DNA of 35,979 nucleotides from assembly GCA_944384215.1 (NCBI GenBank), contig CALWSN010000109.1:1-35979 (forward strand), in the 5' to 3' direction. The first letter of the stretch is position 1. Each line of letters opens with the position of its first letter. The DNA is from an uncultured Clostridia bacterium. GTDB lineage: Bacteria; Bacillota; Clostridia; Lachnospirales; CAG-274. Shown piece after piece: positions 24,911-33,435 of this stretch. The notes under the pieces are model-generated. The model was not told the DNA's origin, made no database searches, and worked only from the letters and a program-made list of their open reading frames with translations. Position numbers and translations under genes: made by a program.

Positions 24911-26390
24911 TAGGTTCTGTATTAGAAGATTCTGTATCAGTTGTTGTAGAAGGTTCGTTTGTGGATTTATGCATAGTAATATTAAATGAACTTTCTTCTT
25001 CACCTATGGTAACGCTAGATAAAACAAAATCATTATAACCTTCTTTTTTTAATGTAATAGTATGAACACCTTGAGCTAATTTATATGTTAAAGGTGTATA
25101 ACCAACTAAAACATTATTGACAAAAACTTCAGCATTATCAGGTGTTGAAGTTATATTTATTTTACCTACTTTTTCTATTTTTTCTAAATTAATATTAAGG
25201 GTAGATTGAGGACTGTTTATAGAAATTTGAGTTTCAAAAGGGGTATAACCTTCTTTCTCAGCCCTAATAGAGTAAGAACTATATTGAAGTTTTAAAGGTT
25301 CTCTAGATGTTTCTATTACACCATTTACATATAAAGTATAGTCTATAACATTGCTTTTAATAAATAATGTACCAGATTTATTTTGTATTTGGCTTAAATC
25401 TAGGGTAGTTTCTGTACCTGATATTATATCAACTTCTTTAACAAAGGATAAAGTATCTTCACTTCTTATAACAACTTTGTGTTTTCCTTCTGATAAGGTA
25501 ACAGAATCTATTTCATCTAAAGACTTAAATATGTCACGGTCAATTTCTATAACAGCTTTATTTAAATTTGGCTTATTTATAAGTTTTAATGTTCCAGTAC
25601 CTTTTTTTATTTCTATAAAATATACAGTATTGTTATAACCTTTAATGTCAACTACATCTAAATTTGTAATACTTGATAAATCATAAGGTTCATTGTTTTT
25701 AAAAACATAAATATTTTTAGAAATTTTAAATGTTTTATCATTTAAAGTTAAAGTATTTAAATCTGTATTTATAGATATATTAGATACATTTTCTAATAAA
25801 AAGCTTTGGCTACTTTGGTTTACATAGTTTAAGGTATTATCATCATCAAAAGAAAAATCTACTATGTCTCCAGATTTTATCTCTGAAATAGTTAACATAT
25901 TATCGTATTTATCTTTAAATATAGTAGATGGTTTTGATTTTAATGTATATGTTTTATTAGTATTTATATCAGAAAGTGTAAAAATATTTTTTTCATAATT
26001 TATATTTTTTACAATACCTAATATATTTTGGTTTGTGTTAGAATCTAAAGCTAATAAATTTTCTGTATCATTATTAGATAGGTTTAAATTATTACTATCA
26101 TTTACACTTGGTAACCCCATATAGCTAGAAAATGAAGAATAAGTTAGTATAGTTACAATTGTAAATATGCTAATACCAATAAAAATAGTAATACCGATAA
26201 ATAAGTTAAAATTGAAACTAGGTGATTTTTTTATTTTGTTTGTAGTAGGTTTAGAAGGACTAAAATTTACATTTTTATTAGATTTTTTTGAGTATTTTTT
26301 AGCTTCTTTACTAGGTTCGTATATAACACCTTTATAGTCTAAATCTGTTAAAGGAATATCATTAGTAGTATTATTTGATTTATTATTCAT
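24903..26390 (-). CDS. Membrane-anchored PEGA-domain protein
   Basis: A 495-residue protein has a basic, Ser/Asn-rich cytoplasmic N-terminus (1-60), one membrane helix (about 61-84) and a large exterior part. Residues of about 120-262 form a beta-rich region of unknown type (NQNILGIVKNINYEKNIFTL). Three PEGA-like modules follow, at about 265-334 (degenerate), 339-403 and 409-474. The last reads KINITSTPDNAEVFVNNVLV then GYTPLTYKLAQGVHTITLKK. PEGA modules are found on surface proteins and are thought to bind wall or matrix. The start lies 9 bases after the prepilin peptidase stop with GGGAGGAC before it, so the two form an operon. Confidence 0.85.
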   Translation of the reverse strand: MNNKSNNTTNDIPLTDLDYKGVIYEPSKEAKKYSKKSNKNVNFSPSKPTTNKIKKSPSFNFNLFIGITIFIGISIFTIVTILTYSSFSSYMGLPSVNDSNNLNLSNNDTENLLALDSNTNQNILGIVKNINYEKNIFTLSDINTNKTYTLKSKPSTIFKDKYDNMLTISEIKSGDIVDFSFDDDNTLNYVNQSSQSFLLENVSNISINTDLNTLTLNDKTFKISKNIYVFKNNEPYDLSSITNLDVVDIKGYNNTVYFIEIKKGTGTLKLINKPNLNKAVIEIDRDIFKSLDEIDSVTLSEGKHKVVIRSEDTLSFVKEVDIISGTETTLDLSQIQNKSGTLFIKSNVIDYTLYVNGVIETSREPLKLQYSSYSIRAEKEGYTPFETQISINSPQSTLNINLEKIEKVGKINITSTPDNAEVFVNNVLVGYTPLTYKLAQGVHTITLKKEGYNDFVLSSVTIGEEESSFNITMHKSTNEPSTTTDTESSNTEPTI

Positions 26391-26399
26391 AAGTCCTCC

Positions 26400-27065
26400 C
26401 TAATAAAAAAATGTATAAAAATACCAATTTAATATATTATCGCCATATAATGTTGATATAAAAACACCAATAGATATATAAGGTACTAATGGTATAGAAT
26501 GACCATTATGTAACTTATTTGTTTTATTTAGGTATTTTAATATAAGACCTATTATAGATGCAAATATACAACATATAAACATTGCTAAAAAAATATGAAT
26601 AGAGCCTAAAAATAACCCTGTAACAGCAAAAAGTTTAACATCTCCACCACCAATACCATTTGTTAATATAGATATAAGTAGAAATGGCATACTAATAAGA
26701 AAAAAGCCTATAATATGATATACAATATCACTATTATTAGATATAATTGATATTATAGCTAATATAAATATTAATATATTTATACTATCAGGAACAATAC
26801 CAACTTTTAAGTCTATTATAGATAAACATATTAATAACGAAAATATTATAATACATATATATGAATATTTGCTTGCACCTAAAGTATTGTATACTAATAA
26901 AGATACAATAATATTAAGCAATATAACTAATATGTTTAACCATTTATTATTTAAAGCATATAACGAAAAGAAATTTTTTAATCTCAACTTGTCTTGACAA
27001 TATGCGTAAATAATAAAATTAGATAAAAAACCCATAAATATAGAATAAATTAAAAAAATTAACAT
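26400..27065 (-). CDS. Prepilin peptidase (type IV leader peptidase, A24 family)
   Basis: A 221-residue polytopic membrane protease cleaves the leader of type IV pilin-like proteins. The catalytic aspartates are D85 in SIIDLKVGIVPDSI and D142 in NGIGGGDVKLFAVTG, the GxGD motif. There are about seven hydrophobic helices. The cysteine-rich N-terminal methylase/zinc domain of full-length PilD is missing, so it may cleave without methylating, or be a short form. The start chosen is ATG 27065, 8 bases after AAAGG; GTG 27074 overlaps the ribosome site. No pilin or pilus ATPase gene lies in this window; it is co-transcribed with the PEGA gene. Confidence 0.88.
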   Translation of the reverse strand: MLIFLIYSIFMGFLSNFIIYAYCQDKLRLKNFFSLYALNNKWLNILVILLNIIVSLLVYNTLGASKYSYICIIIFSLLICLSIIDLKVGIVPDSINILIFILAIISIISNNSDIVYHIIGFFLISMPFLLISILTNGIGGGDVKLFAVTGLFLGSIHIFLAMFICCIFASIIGLILKYLNKTNKLHNGHSIPLVPYISIGVFISTLYGDNILNWYFYTFFY

Positions 27066-27101
27066 AATAAACACCTTTGAAATAATATTATTTTATTTTA
27101 T

Positions 27102-27131
27102 ATTATATCATATAAAATAGAATATTGTAAA
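27102..27131 (-). promoter_or_regulatory. Candidate promoter of the prepilin peptidase-PEGA operon
   Basis: On the minus strand TTTACA (27126-27131) and TATAAT (27102-27107) have an 18-base spacer, about 40 bases before the start codon. Confidence 0.5.
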
Positions 27132-27219
27132 ATAATATTTAAAAGTTTAATAAAAAATAAATATGTGTAAATAAATAGTAATATAATATTAAAATTTATA
27201 ATAATGTGTTAAATATTAC

Positions 27220-27248
27220 TTGAAGATTATATATTATTAAGTTATAAT
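27220..27248 (+). promoter_or_regulatory. Promoter of the uvrD-vanW operon
   Basis: TTGAAG (27220-27225) and TATAAT (27243-27248) have a 17-base spacer, about 35 bases before the helicase start codon. Confidence 0.6.
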
Positions 27249-27283
27249 ATATAATTAGTTAGTATAATGTGCAGGTGATATAA

Positions 27284-29137
27284 ATGAAAGGCTTAGTATT
27301 AAATGAAAATCAGCAAAAAGCTATGCTACACCATCAAGGACCTATGATGGTTTTATCTGGTCCAGGTAGTGGTAAAACAACTGTAATAACTTATAGAGTA
27401 AAAAATTTAATAGAAAAATTTAATGTAGCTCCTAACAAAATTTTAGTTATTACATTTACAAAAGCTGCATCTGAAGAAATGAAAGAACGATTTAATAAAA
27501 TATGTAATACATCTTATAGTGTATCATTTGCAACATTTCATTCGTATTTTTTTAGAATTATTAGAGAATATTATAAATATAGCTTAGATAATATTTTAGA
27601 TGATACTGAAAAGATAAATATAATTAAAAATATAATAAATGACTATGATATATCTTACGAAAACCAAGAAGAATTTGTACAAGCAATAATATCTGAAATA
27701 TCTCTTTTAAAAAATGAGCTTATACAACCAGAATACTTTAATTCTAAGTATATAAGCACAAGCGAATTTAGTTTAATATATAAAGAATATGAAAAAATAA
27801 AAAGACAACAAAATAAAATAGATTTTGATGATATGCTTGTGCAATGTTATAGTTTATTAAATAATAATGAAAAAATAAAAAATTTTTGGTTAGATAAATA
27901 TGAATATATATTAATAGATGAGTTTCAAGACATTAATAAAGTTCAATATGAATGTATGAAGATATTATCATCAAAATATAAAAATATATTTGTTGTAGGT
28001 GATGATGACCAAAGTATATATGGGTTTAGAGGCTCTAGACCAGAATTTTTACTTACATTTCCAAAAGATTTTAAAAATACAAAAAAAGTTATATTAAATA
28101 TAAATTATCGTTCTACAAAGCAAATAATAAACTTATGTAATAAGATAATTTTAGAAAATAATAATAGATATGAAAAAAATATTATAGGTACAGAAAAAGA
28201 AAATAAATCTCCAATATTAATAAGAGCATATGATTCACAAGAAGAAGCAAAAAAAATAATAGAAAAAATACAAATATTAAAAAAAGATTATCCATTAGAA
28301 GAAATTGCTATAATATATAGAACAAATTTACAGGCAAGAGCAGTTGTAGAGATGCTTAGAGATTATAACATAGAATATCAATTAAAAGACAAAATAATAA
28401 GTGTATATGACCATTTTATAGCAAAGGATATAATATCTTATCTAAAATTGGCTATTAATAAACTTGATAATGAATCATTTCTAAAAATAGCTAATAAGCC
28501 AAAAAGATTTTTAAATAAAGATATGCTACAACAGGCATTTGAAACCTGTAAAAATAAAAGCTCTGTTTTAGAATATTTATATTGTAAAGTAGATTTAAAA
28601 AGTTGGCAGCTAGAAAATATAAATGAACTTTTATTTCATTTAGGACAAATAAAAAATAAAAATACATATGATGCTATAAGATATATAATAAAAATTGTAG
28701 GTTATGAAAATTATTTAGATGAATATTCAAATTTTAAAAATATAGGTATAAAGGGTTTAACAGAAATATTAAATGAAATTTTAGAATCTTCTAAAAACTA
28801 TGAAAAAATAGAAGATTATTTAAATCATATAGAAATAATAAAGCAAGATATTGTTCAAAAATATAAAGGTAATAATAAAAATGGAGTAGTTTTAACAACT
28901 ATGCATAGTGCAAAAGGATTAGAATATGACGTAGTTTTCGTTATAGGTTGTATTGATGGTATTATACCTCACGAAAGAAGTAAAAATCACTTAGAAATAG
29001 AAGAAGAACGAAGATTATTTTATGTTGCACTTACAAGAGCAAGGGTATTATTATATATATCAATAATAAATACCAAATATGAAACACAGGTTTTACCTAG
29101 TAGATTTTTGAAAAATTTAATAAAGGCTAAGAGGTGA
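27284..29137 (+). CDS. UvrD/Rep-type superfamily 1 ATP-dependent DNA helicase
   Basis: A 617-residue helicase has all SF1A motifs. The Q-motif is LNENQQKAM and Walker A is GPGSGKTT (26-33). Motif Ia is LVITFTKAA, Walker B is LIDEFQDIN, motif III is GDDDQSIYGFRG, motif IV is NINYRST, motif V is TTMHSAKGLEYDVVFV and motif VI is FYVALTRAR. It is shorter than PcrA/UvrD (about 720) and lacks their C-terminal extension, matching the short clostridial UvrD-like helicases. It probably acts in repair or recombination by unwinding 3' to 5'. The TGA stop overlaps the ribosome site of the next small gene, so it is co-transcribed with the envelope genes after it. Confidence 0.92.
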   Translation: MKGLVLNENQQKAMLHHQGPMMVLSGPGSGKTTVITYRVKNLIEKFNVAPNKILVITFTKAASEEMKERFNKICNTSYSVSFATFHSYFFRIIREYYKYSLDNILDDTEKINIIKNIINDYDISYENQEEFVQAIISEISLLKNELIQPEYFNSKYISTSEFSLIYKEYEKIKRQQNKIDFDDMLVQCYSLLNNNEKIKNFWLDKYEYILIDEFQDINKVQYECMKILSSKYKNIFVVGDDDQSIYGFRGSRPEFLLTFPKDFKNTKKVILNINYRSTKQIINLCNKIILENNNRYEKNIIGTEKENKSPILIRAYDSQEEAKKIIEKIQILKKDYPLEEIAIIYRTNLQARAVVEMLRDYNIEYQLKDKIISVYDHFIAKDIISYLKLAINKLDNESFLKIANKPKRFLNKDMLQQAFETCKNKSSVLEYLYCKVDLKSWQLENINELLFHLGQIKNKNTYDAIRYIIKIVGYENYLDEYSNFKNIGIKGLTEILNEILESSKNYEKIEDYLNHIEIIKQDIVQKYKGNNKNGVVLTTMHSAKGLEYDVVFVIGCIDGIIPHERSKNHLEIEEERRLFYVALTRARVLLYISIINTKYETQVLPSRFLKNLIKAKR

Positions 29138-29142
29138 TATAA

Positions 29143-29256
29143 ATGAAAAAAAATAAAAGAGAACAAAAAAAATTAATGGTTCAAATAATAGCTATTATAT
29201 TAGTAATTTCTATGTTAATTAGTTTTGCTATGCCGTTTTTAGGTTTATTAGCTTAA
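29143..29256 (+). CDS. Small single-pass membrane peptide, 37 aa
   Basis: An ATG at 29143 follows GAGGTGAT (29131-29138), which overlaps the helicase stop. The product has ten mostly basic residues (MKKNKREQKK) and then one hydrophobic helix (VQIIAIILVISMLISFAMPF) ending LGLLA. It resembles in form the short DUF4044-like membrane proteins of Firmicutes, but this is not a firm match. The tight spacing to both neighbours and the good ribosome site support a real gene; the next gene starts 20 bases later. Confidence 0.72.
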   Translation: MKKNKREQKKLMVQIIAIILVISMLISFAMPFLGLLA

Positions 29257-29275
29257 TTTTTTTGGAGGTAAAGAG

Positions 29276-31294
29276 ATGGATATTGAAGAATTAGAAAAAC
29301 AACTAGGTATATCAAATAATGAAGATAATCAAGAAACAAACAAAGAGCTAGAAGATTTAATAAACTTATTAAATTCACCAGAAGAAGATATAATAAATAT
29401 ACAAAATGATACAGAAATATTTGAAGGGTTATCTCAAGACGAACTAGACATTTTAATGAAACAAGATGAAGATATAGATATAGATGATATAGACATAGAT
29501 GTTATAAATGATATATCTGTATATGATGAAAAAGAGGGGGTAGCAGATGACGAAACATTAGAAAAATTAAAACAAGAAACTACTGAAAATGATAATGATG
29601 ATAATAGCCAAAATCAAGAAGATACACAAACAACAAATATAGATACAGAAGAAATGTCAGAAGAAGATTTTTTAAAATTTGTTGAAGAAAGTAAAAATAA
29701 AAAGTCTAAATTTAATAAACATAGCATAATAATTATATCAAGTATAATATTTTTAGTTTTTCTTATAGTAGTTACAATTATATTTTTTACAGTTGCTATA
29801 AAAAAGGCTAATAATATAATTATACAAAATGAAATAAAAAAAGACAATTTAGCATCAAAATATACTCCTAAAGATAAAAACACAGTATATTTTGATATGG
29901 CACAAAACATAGATGGGGAAACATTAATTTTAGAAAAAGTACATATAAATCAATTAAATACTACATTTTATTTTAAAAATAAAATAGAACCAATGAAATA
30001 TAACATTGTTCTTACAGATTCAAACGAAAACCTATATCCTATGGATTTAAACTTTATAAAAGATGGAGATAATGAAGAATATAGCATATTAAGGTTTGAT
30101 AGTATAATAGGAGATAATAGAGACTTAAAATTAATCTTTAAAAGTTTAGCAACAGAAGAAAAAGCTATATTTGACTTAAACTTTAATGCAAATTTAGAAG
30201 AAGAAAAAATAACATATATAAATAGTAAAGTTAAAAATAATTTTGGAGATTATAATATAAATATTAATTATGCACAGTTTGGTGATAAATCTTCAAGAAT
30301 AGATTACACAATAGAGCCTAATGGAGATGTAAAATATAAGATATATCAAGGTGGCATAAACCAAACAGATTATGTAAAGCTTAAAGAAAATGATAAATAT
30401 ATATCACCACTTGCCAATAAACCTGCTATTACTAGTATAGATGATAAGGTAATAGGAAGAATGGACTTTAAAAATATTAAAGATAAAAATGGTAATGTTG
30501 TTTTAGAATTTCATAATATTAATAAAGAGTATGAATTAAATAAAACAATATCTTTAAATGATGTTAAAAATGGAAATATATATTATGATTTTGATAAATA
30601 TAGATTATATATAGAAGGTATGCCTAAATTTGATAATAAATATGTATTAGTTCTCCATGCTGAAGATACAACAATTAGTACTGAAAATAGACCAGATGAT
30701 TTTAATCGCATAGAAGCAACATTAAATGTGGAGCTATCGGCAATAGGAGCTAATGGTGTAGAAGTTATAATATCTCCAACAGAGGTAAAATCTGCAAAAT
30801 ATGGCACAGATATTATTTTTGAACTAGATGAAAATCAAATGAGTATATTAAATAGCATTTCGCCTAATAATATACTTGTAAATGTTAAATCCATTTTATT
30901 AAAAGAAAATCCTATTAGTATTCCTTTAAACCTAAATAGAGGGCTAGAAAGAGAAATAATTTCTTATAAAATAATGGAAGAACAAATAACAGATTCTTTT
31001 AAAAGTAGGTTAGAAAATAGAAACTCTATTAACAATATAAAAGGGTTTTCATCAGAAGTATTAAATAACACTAATTTAATGCAAGAATATACTTCTTTAT
31101 CAAATAAAAAAATGAAAAATGCTATAAGCATTATATCTAAAAATATGGACAATGAATACTTAGAAGCAATAATTCAAGAAGCTATTCAAATTAAAGAAGA
31201 TGATGAAATTAGAGTAATATACAAAACACATAAAATAAAAGCAAATAATGTAGATAACAAATGGACAATATATTCAGATGAAATAATAAAATAA
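29276..31294 (+). CDS. Large single-pass membrane protein of unknown function
   Basis: A 672-residue protein has three parts. Residues 1-145 are a very acidic cytoplasmic tail with Asp/Glu/Asn-rich runs (DEDIDIDDIDIDVINDI). Residues of about 151-175 are one membrane helix (IIIISSIIFLVFLIVVTIIF). The outer part (180-672) is beta-rich, then helical near the C-terminus (SLSNKKMKNAISIISKNMDN), and ends with a short strand pattern (IYKTHKIKANNVDNKWTIYS). No family is recognised. RBS TTGGAGG precedes the ATG. Its place between a small membrane peptide and DUF4097 genes suggests a cell-envelope role, by inference. Confidence 0.8.
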   Translation: MDIEELEKQLGISNNEDNQETNKELEDLINLLNSPEEDIINIQNDTEIFEGLSQDELDILMKQDEDIDIDDIDIDVINDISVYDEKEGVADDETLEKLKQETTENDNDDNSQNQEDTQTTNIDTEEMSEEDFLKFVEESKNKKSKFNKHSIIIISSIIFLVFLIVVTIIFFTVAIKKANNIIIQNEIKKDNLASKYTPKDKNTVYFDMAQNIDGETLILEKVHINQLNTTFYFKNKIEPMKYNIVLTDSNENLYPMDLNFIKDGDNEEYSILRFDSIIGDNRDLKLIFKSLATEEKAIFDLNFNANLEEEKITYINSKVKNNFGDYNININYAQFGDKSSRIDYTIEPNGDVKYKIYQGGINQTDYVKLKENDKYISPLANKPAITSIDDKVIGRMDFKNIKDKNGNVVLEFHNINKEYELNKTISLNDVKNGNIYYDFDKYRLYIEGMPKFDNKYVLVLHAEDTTISTENRPDDFNRIEATLNVELSAIGANGVEVIISPTEVKSAKYGTDIIFELDENQMSILNSISPNNILVNVKSILLKENPISIPLNLNRGLEREIISYKIMEEQITDSFKSRLENRNSINNIKGFSSEVLNNTNLMQEYTSLSNKKMKNAISIISKNMDNEYLEAIIQEAIQIKEDDEIRVIYKTHKIKANNVDNKWTIYSDEIIK

Positions 31295-31368
31295 CTAATA
31301 AAATCATTAAACTTAGTATAAAAAATTTCGTATTATTATTTAATAAGAATTTTTTAAGGAGTGATTTT

Positions 31369-32454
31369 ATGAGTAATGAAAAAATAAAAATATTAAAAAT
31401 GTTAGAAAATGGTGATATAACAGTAGATGAAGCAAGTAAGCTATTATCAGCTTTAGATAGCTCATCTACTAGCTATACATCTAATACAAATAATAATAAC
31501 AACAATAGTAGCACTAACCAATCCATAGATTTTAATAAAATTATTAATAAAATATCAAATACAACACAAATGTTAGCTAAAAAAACTTCTAAAATATATA
31601 ATGACTTAGAAAAAGAAGTAAAGAATATTTTTAAAAGTACAAATATTTCATCTAATAAAAATAGTATTTGCAAAGAATTTAATTTTGCGTTAAATGAAGC
31701 TAATAACATATTACATTTAAAATCTTTAAATGGAGAAATGGTTTTAAAAGGATATAATGGAGATAAACTAACTTTAAAAACTATTTATATACCAAAAGAT
31801 ATTAATGACACAGTTGATTTTTATACCACAGATAGTAAAAAATATGTATTCACTTTTATGGAAGAAAAATTTGAAAAGGTATCATTAGAAGTTTTAGTTC
31901 CTAAAAAATATTTTGATGATATATCATTATCTAGTATAAATTCTAACTTTTCTTTAGATTCTATAAATTTTAAGAATATATTATGTGATACTACAAATAG
32001 TAATGGTATAGTAGAAAATTGTGAAGGACAAGATATTAATATAAATAATGTTAATGGAAAACTTATTATTAGGGGTATTAAGTCTAATAGTTTAAAGGTT
32101 TGTAATATAAATAATTATGTAAAATTAAATAATATAGATGTAAAGAAAGTATCAATAGATGTTCTTAATGGTGAGATAGATGTTATAAATGATTATTTAA
32201 ACCTATTTGATGATTATGATTGGAAATTAGAAACACAAAATAACTCTATAAATGTAGAAATAAATACTGATAATATTAATTACAATATAGATGCAACAAC
32301 TTCTCTTGGAAAGGTTAATATATTAAAAAATAACCTTATATATTCTGAAAAAAGTGATTATAGAGTTATAGCAAAAACTGAAAATGTTAATCAATTATTT
32401 AAAAATTTAAATTTATGCTTAGAAACTACTAATTCTGTTATAATTTTAAGCTAG
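31369..32454 (+). CDS. DUF4097 protein with SHOCT-like N-terminus (cytoplasmic-type paralogue)
   Basis: A 361-residue protein begins with a SHOCT-like/YvlB-type helix pair, KIKILKMLENGDITVDEASK (5-24). A Ser/Asn/Thr linker (31-55) follows. The C-terminal DUF4097 beta-helix (about 100-361) repeats short strand units such as LKSLNGEMVLKGYNG and ININNVNGKLIIRGI. No signal peptide or membrane helix is visible. DUF4097 proteins often sit in envelope-stress loci with anti-sigma-like partners; YvlB of Bacillus subtilis is the closest named relative in layout. Its C-terminal half is clearly paralogous to the next gene. RBS AAGGAGTG. Confidence 0.83.
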   Translation: MSNEKIKILKMLENGDITVDEASKLLSALDSSSTSYTSNTNNNNNNSSTNQSIDFNKIINKISNTTQMLAKKTSKIYNDLEKEVKNIFKSTNISSNKNSICKEFNFALNEANNILHLKSLNGEMVLKGYNGDKLTLKTIYIPKDINDTVDFYTTDSKKYVFTFMEEKFEKVSLEVLVPKKYFDDISLSSINSNFSLDSINFKNILCDTTNSNGIVENCEGQDININNVNGKLIIRGIKSNSLKVCNINNYVKLNNIDVKKVSIDVLNGEIDVINDYLNLFDDYDWKLETQNNSINVEINTDNINYNIDATTSLGKVNILKNNLIYSEKSDYRVIAKTENVNQLFKNLNLCLETTNSVIILS

Positions 32455-32479
32455 TCTTTTAGTAAGGAGGACTAAGCAT

Positions 32480-33412
32480 ATGGTAAATAACCAAAACAGT
32501 ATTAAAAATAAAAAGGGAAATAGTATTTTACTAATTATATTTGTTATATTATTAATATTAACTTCAATGAAATTATACAATAGATATTTTAACAATATTT
32601 CTAAAAATAATTTAAATAAAACATCTAAAGAATTTAGCTTTAAGTTAGATAGTAGTAATAATAATATGGACTTAAAAGGGTTAAATGGAGAAGTAAAATT
32701 AGAAGGTTATGATGGTAATGAGCTAATTTTAAAATCAACATATATACCAAAAGAAGAAGAATATAAAATAGATTTTTATAAAGATAAAAAAGGAAAATTT
32801 ATTTTAAGCTTTGAAGATGATAAGTTTAAAGAAGTATCAATAGATGTTTTAGTGCCAAAAGGATATTTTAAAGATATAGATATATCTTCTGTTAACTCAG
32901 ATAACCATTTAGAAAAATTATCTACTAAAGAAGTGAATTTAAAAGCTTTTAATGGTGATATAGTAGTAGAAGAATATAATGGAGAAGATTTGATAATAGA
33001 TAATATGAATGGCTCTGTTATTATTAAAGAATCTATTTCAAAAAATATAGATATAAATAATATGAATGCAAATATAACTTTAAATAATTGTGATATTAAA
33101 AATTTAGATGCTAAAACTATAAACGGTGGTATGGAAATTATAGAAGATGAAACATTTTTAGCTTTTGAAGACTACAACTGGGAATTAGAAAATCAAAATG
33201 GTGCTATAAATTTAAGCTTAGCTAGTAAAAATATTGATTATAATATAGAAGCAAAAACTTCTAATGGTAAAATAGAGCTATTAAAAGATAATTTTATATA
33301 TTCTAAAAAATCAGAAAATGAAATAGCTGCAGAAACAGAAAAACCAAACAAATCATATAAAAGGTTAAATCTATCTTTAGAAACAACTAACTCTTCCATA
33401 GTTTTAAAATAA
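32480..33412 (+). CDS. Membrane-anchored DUF4097 protein (paralogue of upstream gene)
   Basis: A 310-residue protein has an N-terminal membrane helix (about 15-33, ILLIIFVILLILTSMKLY) and an outer DUF4097 beta-helix. Blocks shared with the upstream paralogue include LNGEVKLEGYDGNELILKS, VSIDVLVPKGYF, DINNMNANITLNN, EDYNWELENQNGAINLSL and the last NLSLETTNSSIVLK. It lacks the SHOCT-like N-terminus. The gene is 25 bases after its paralogue with RBS AAGGAGG, which indicates tandem duplication with one copy placed outside the membrane. Confidence 0.83.
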   Translation: MVNNQNSIKNKKGNSILLIIFVILLILTSMKLYNRYFNNISKNNLNKTSKEFSFKLDSSNNNMDLKGLNGEVKLEGYDGNELILKSTYIPKEEEYKIDFYKDKKGKFILSFEDDKFKEVSIDVLVPKGYFKDIDISSVNSDNHLEKLSTKEVNLKAFNGDIVVEEYNGEDLIIDNMNGSVIIKESISKNIDINNMNANITLNNCDIKNLDAKTINGGMEIIEDETFLAFEDYNWELENQNGAINLSLASKNIDYNIEAKTSNGKIELLKDNFIYSKKSENEIAAETEKPNKSYKRLNLSLETTNSSIVLK

Positions 33413-33435
33413 AATTATGTTTGGAGGTAAAAACA

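Noticed and set aside
31480..31530. Simple repeat AATAATAAC in the first DUF4097 gene
   Set aside because: It codes for an Asn/Ser linker between two domains and is expected in such AT-rich coding sequence.
33421..33435. TTG at 33421 as the start of the VanW gene
   Set aside because: It lies before the GGAGG ribosome site (33423-33427); TTG at 33436 has correct spacing.
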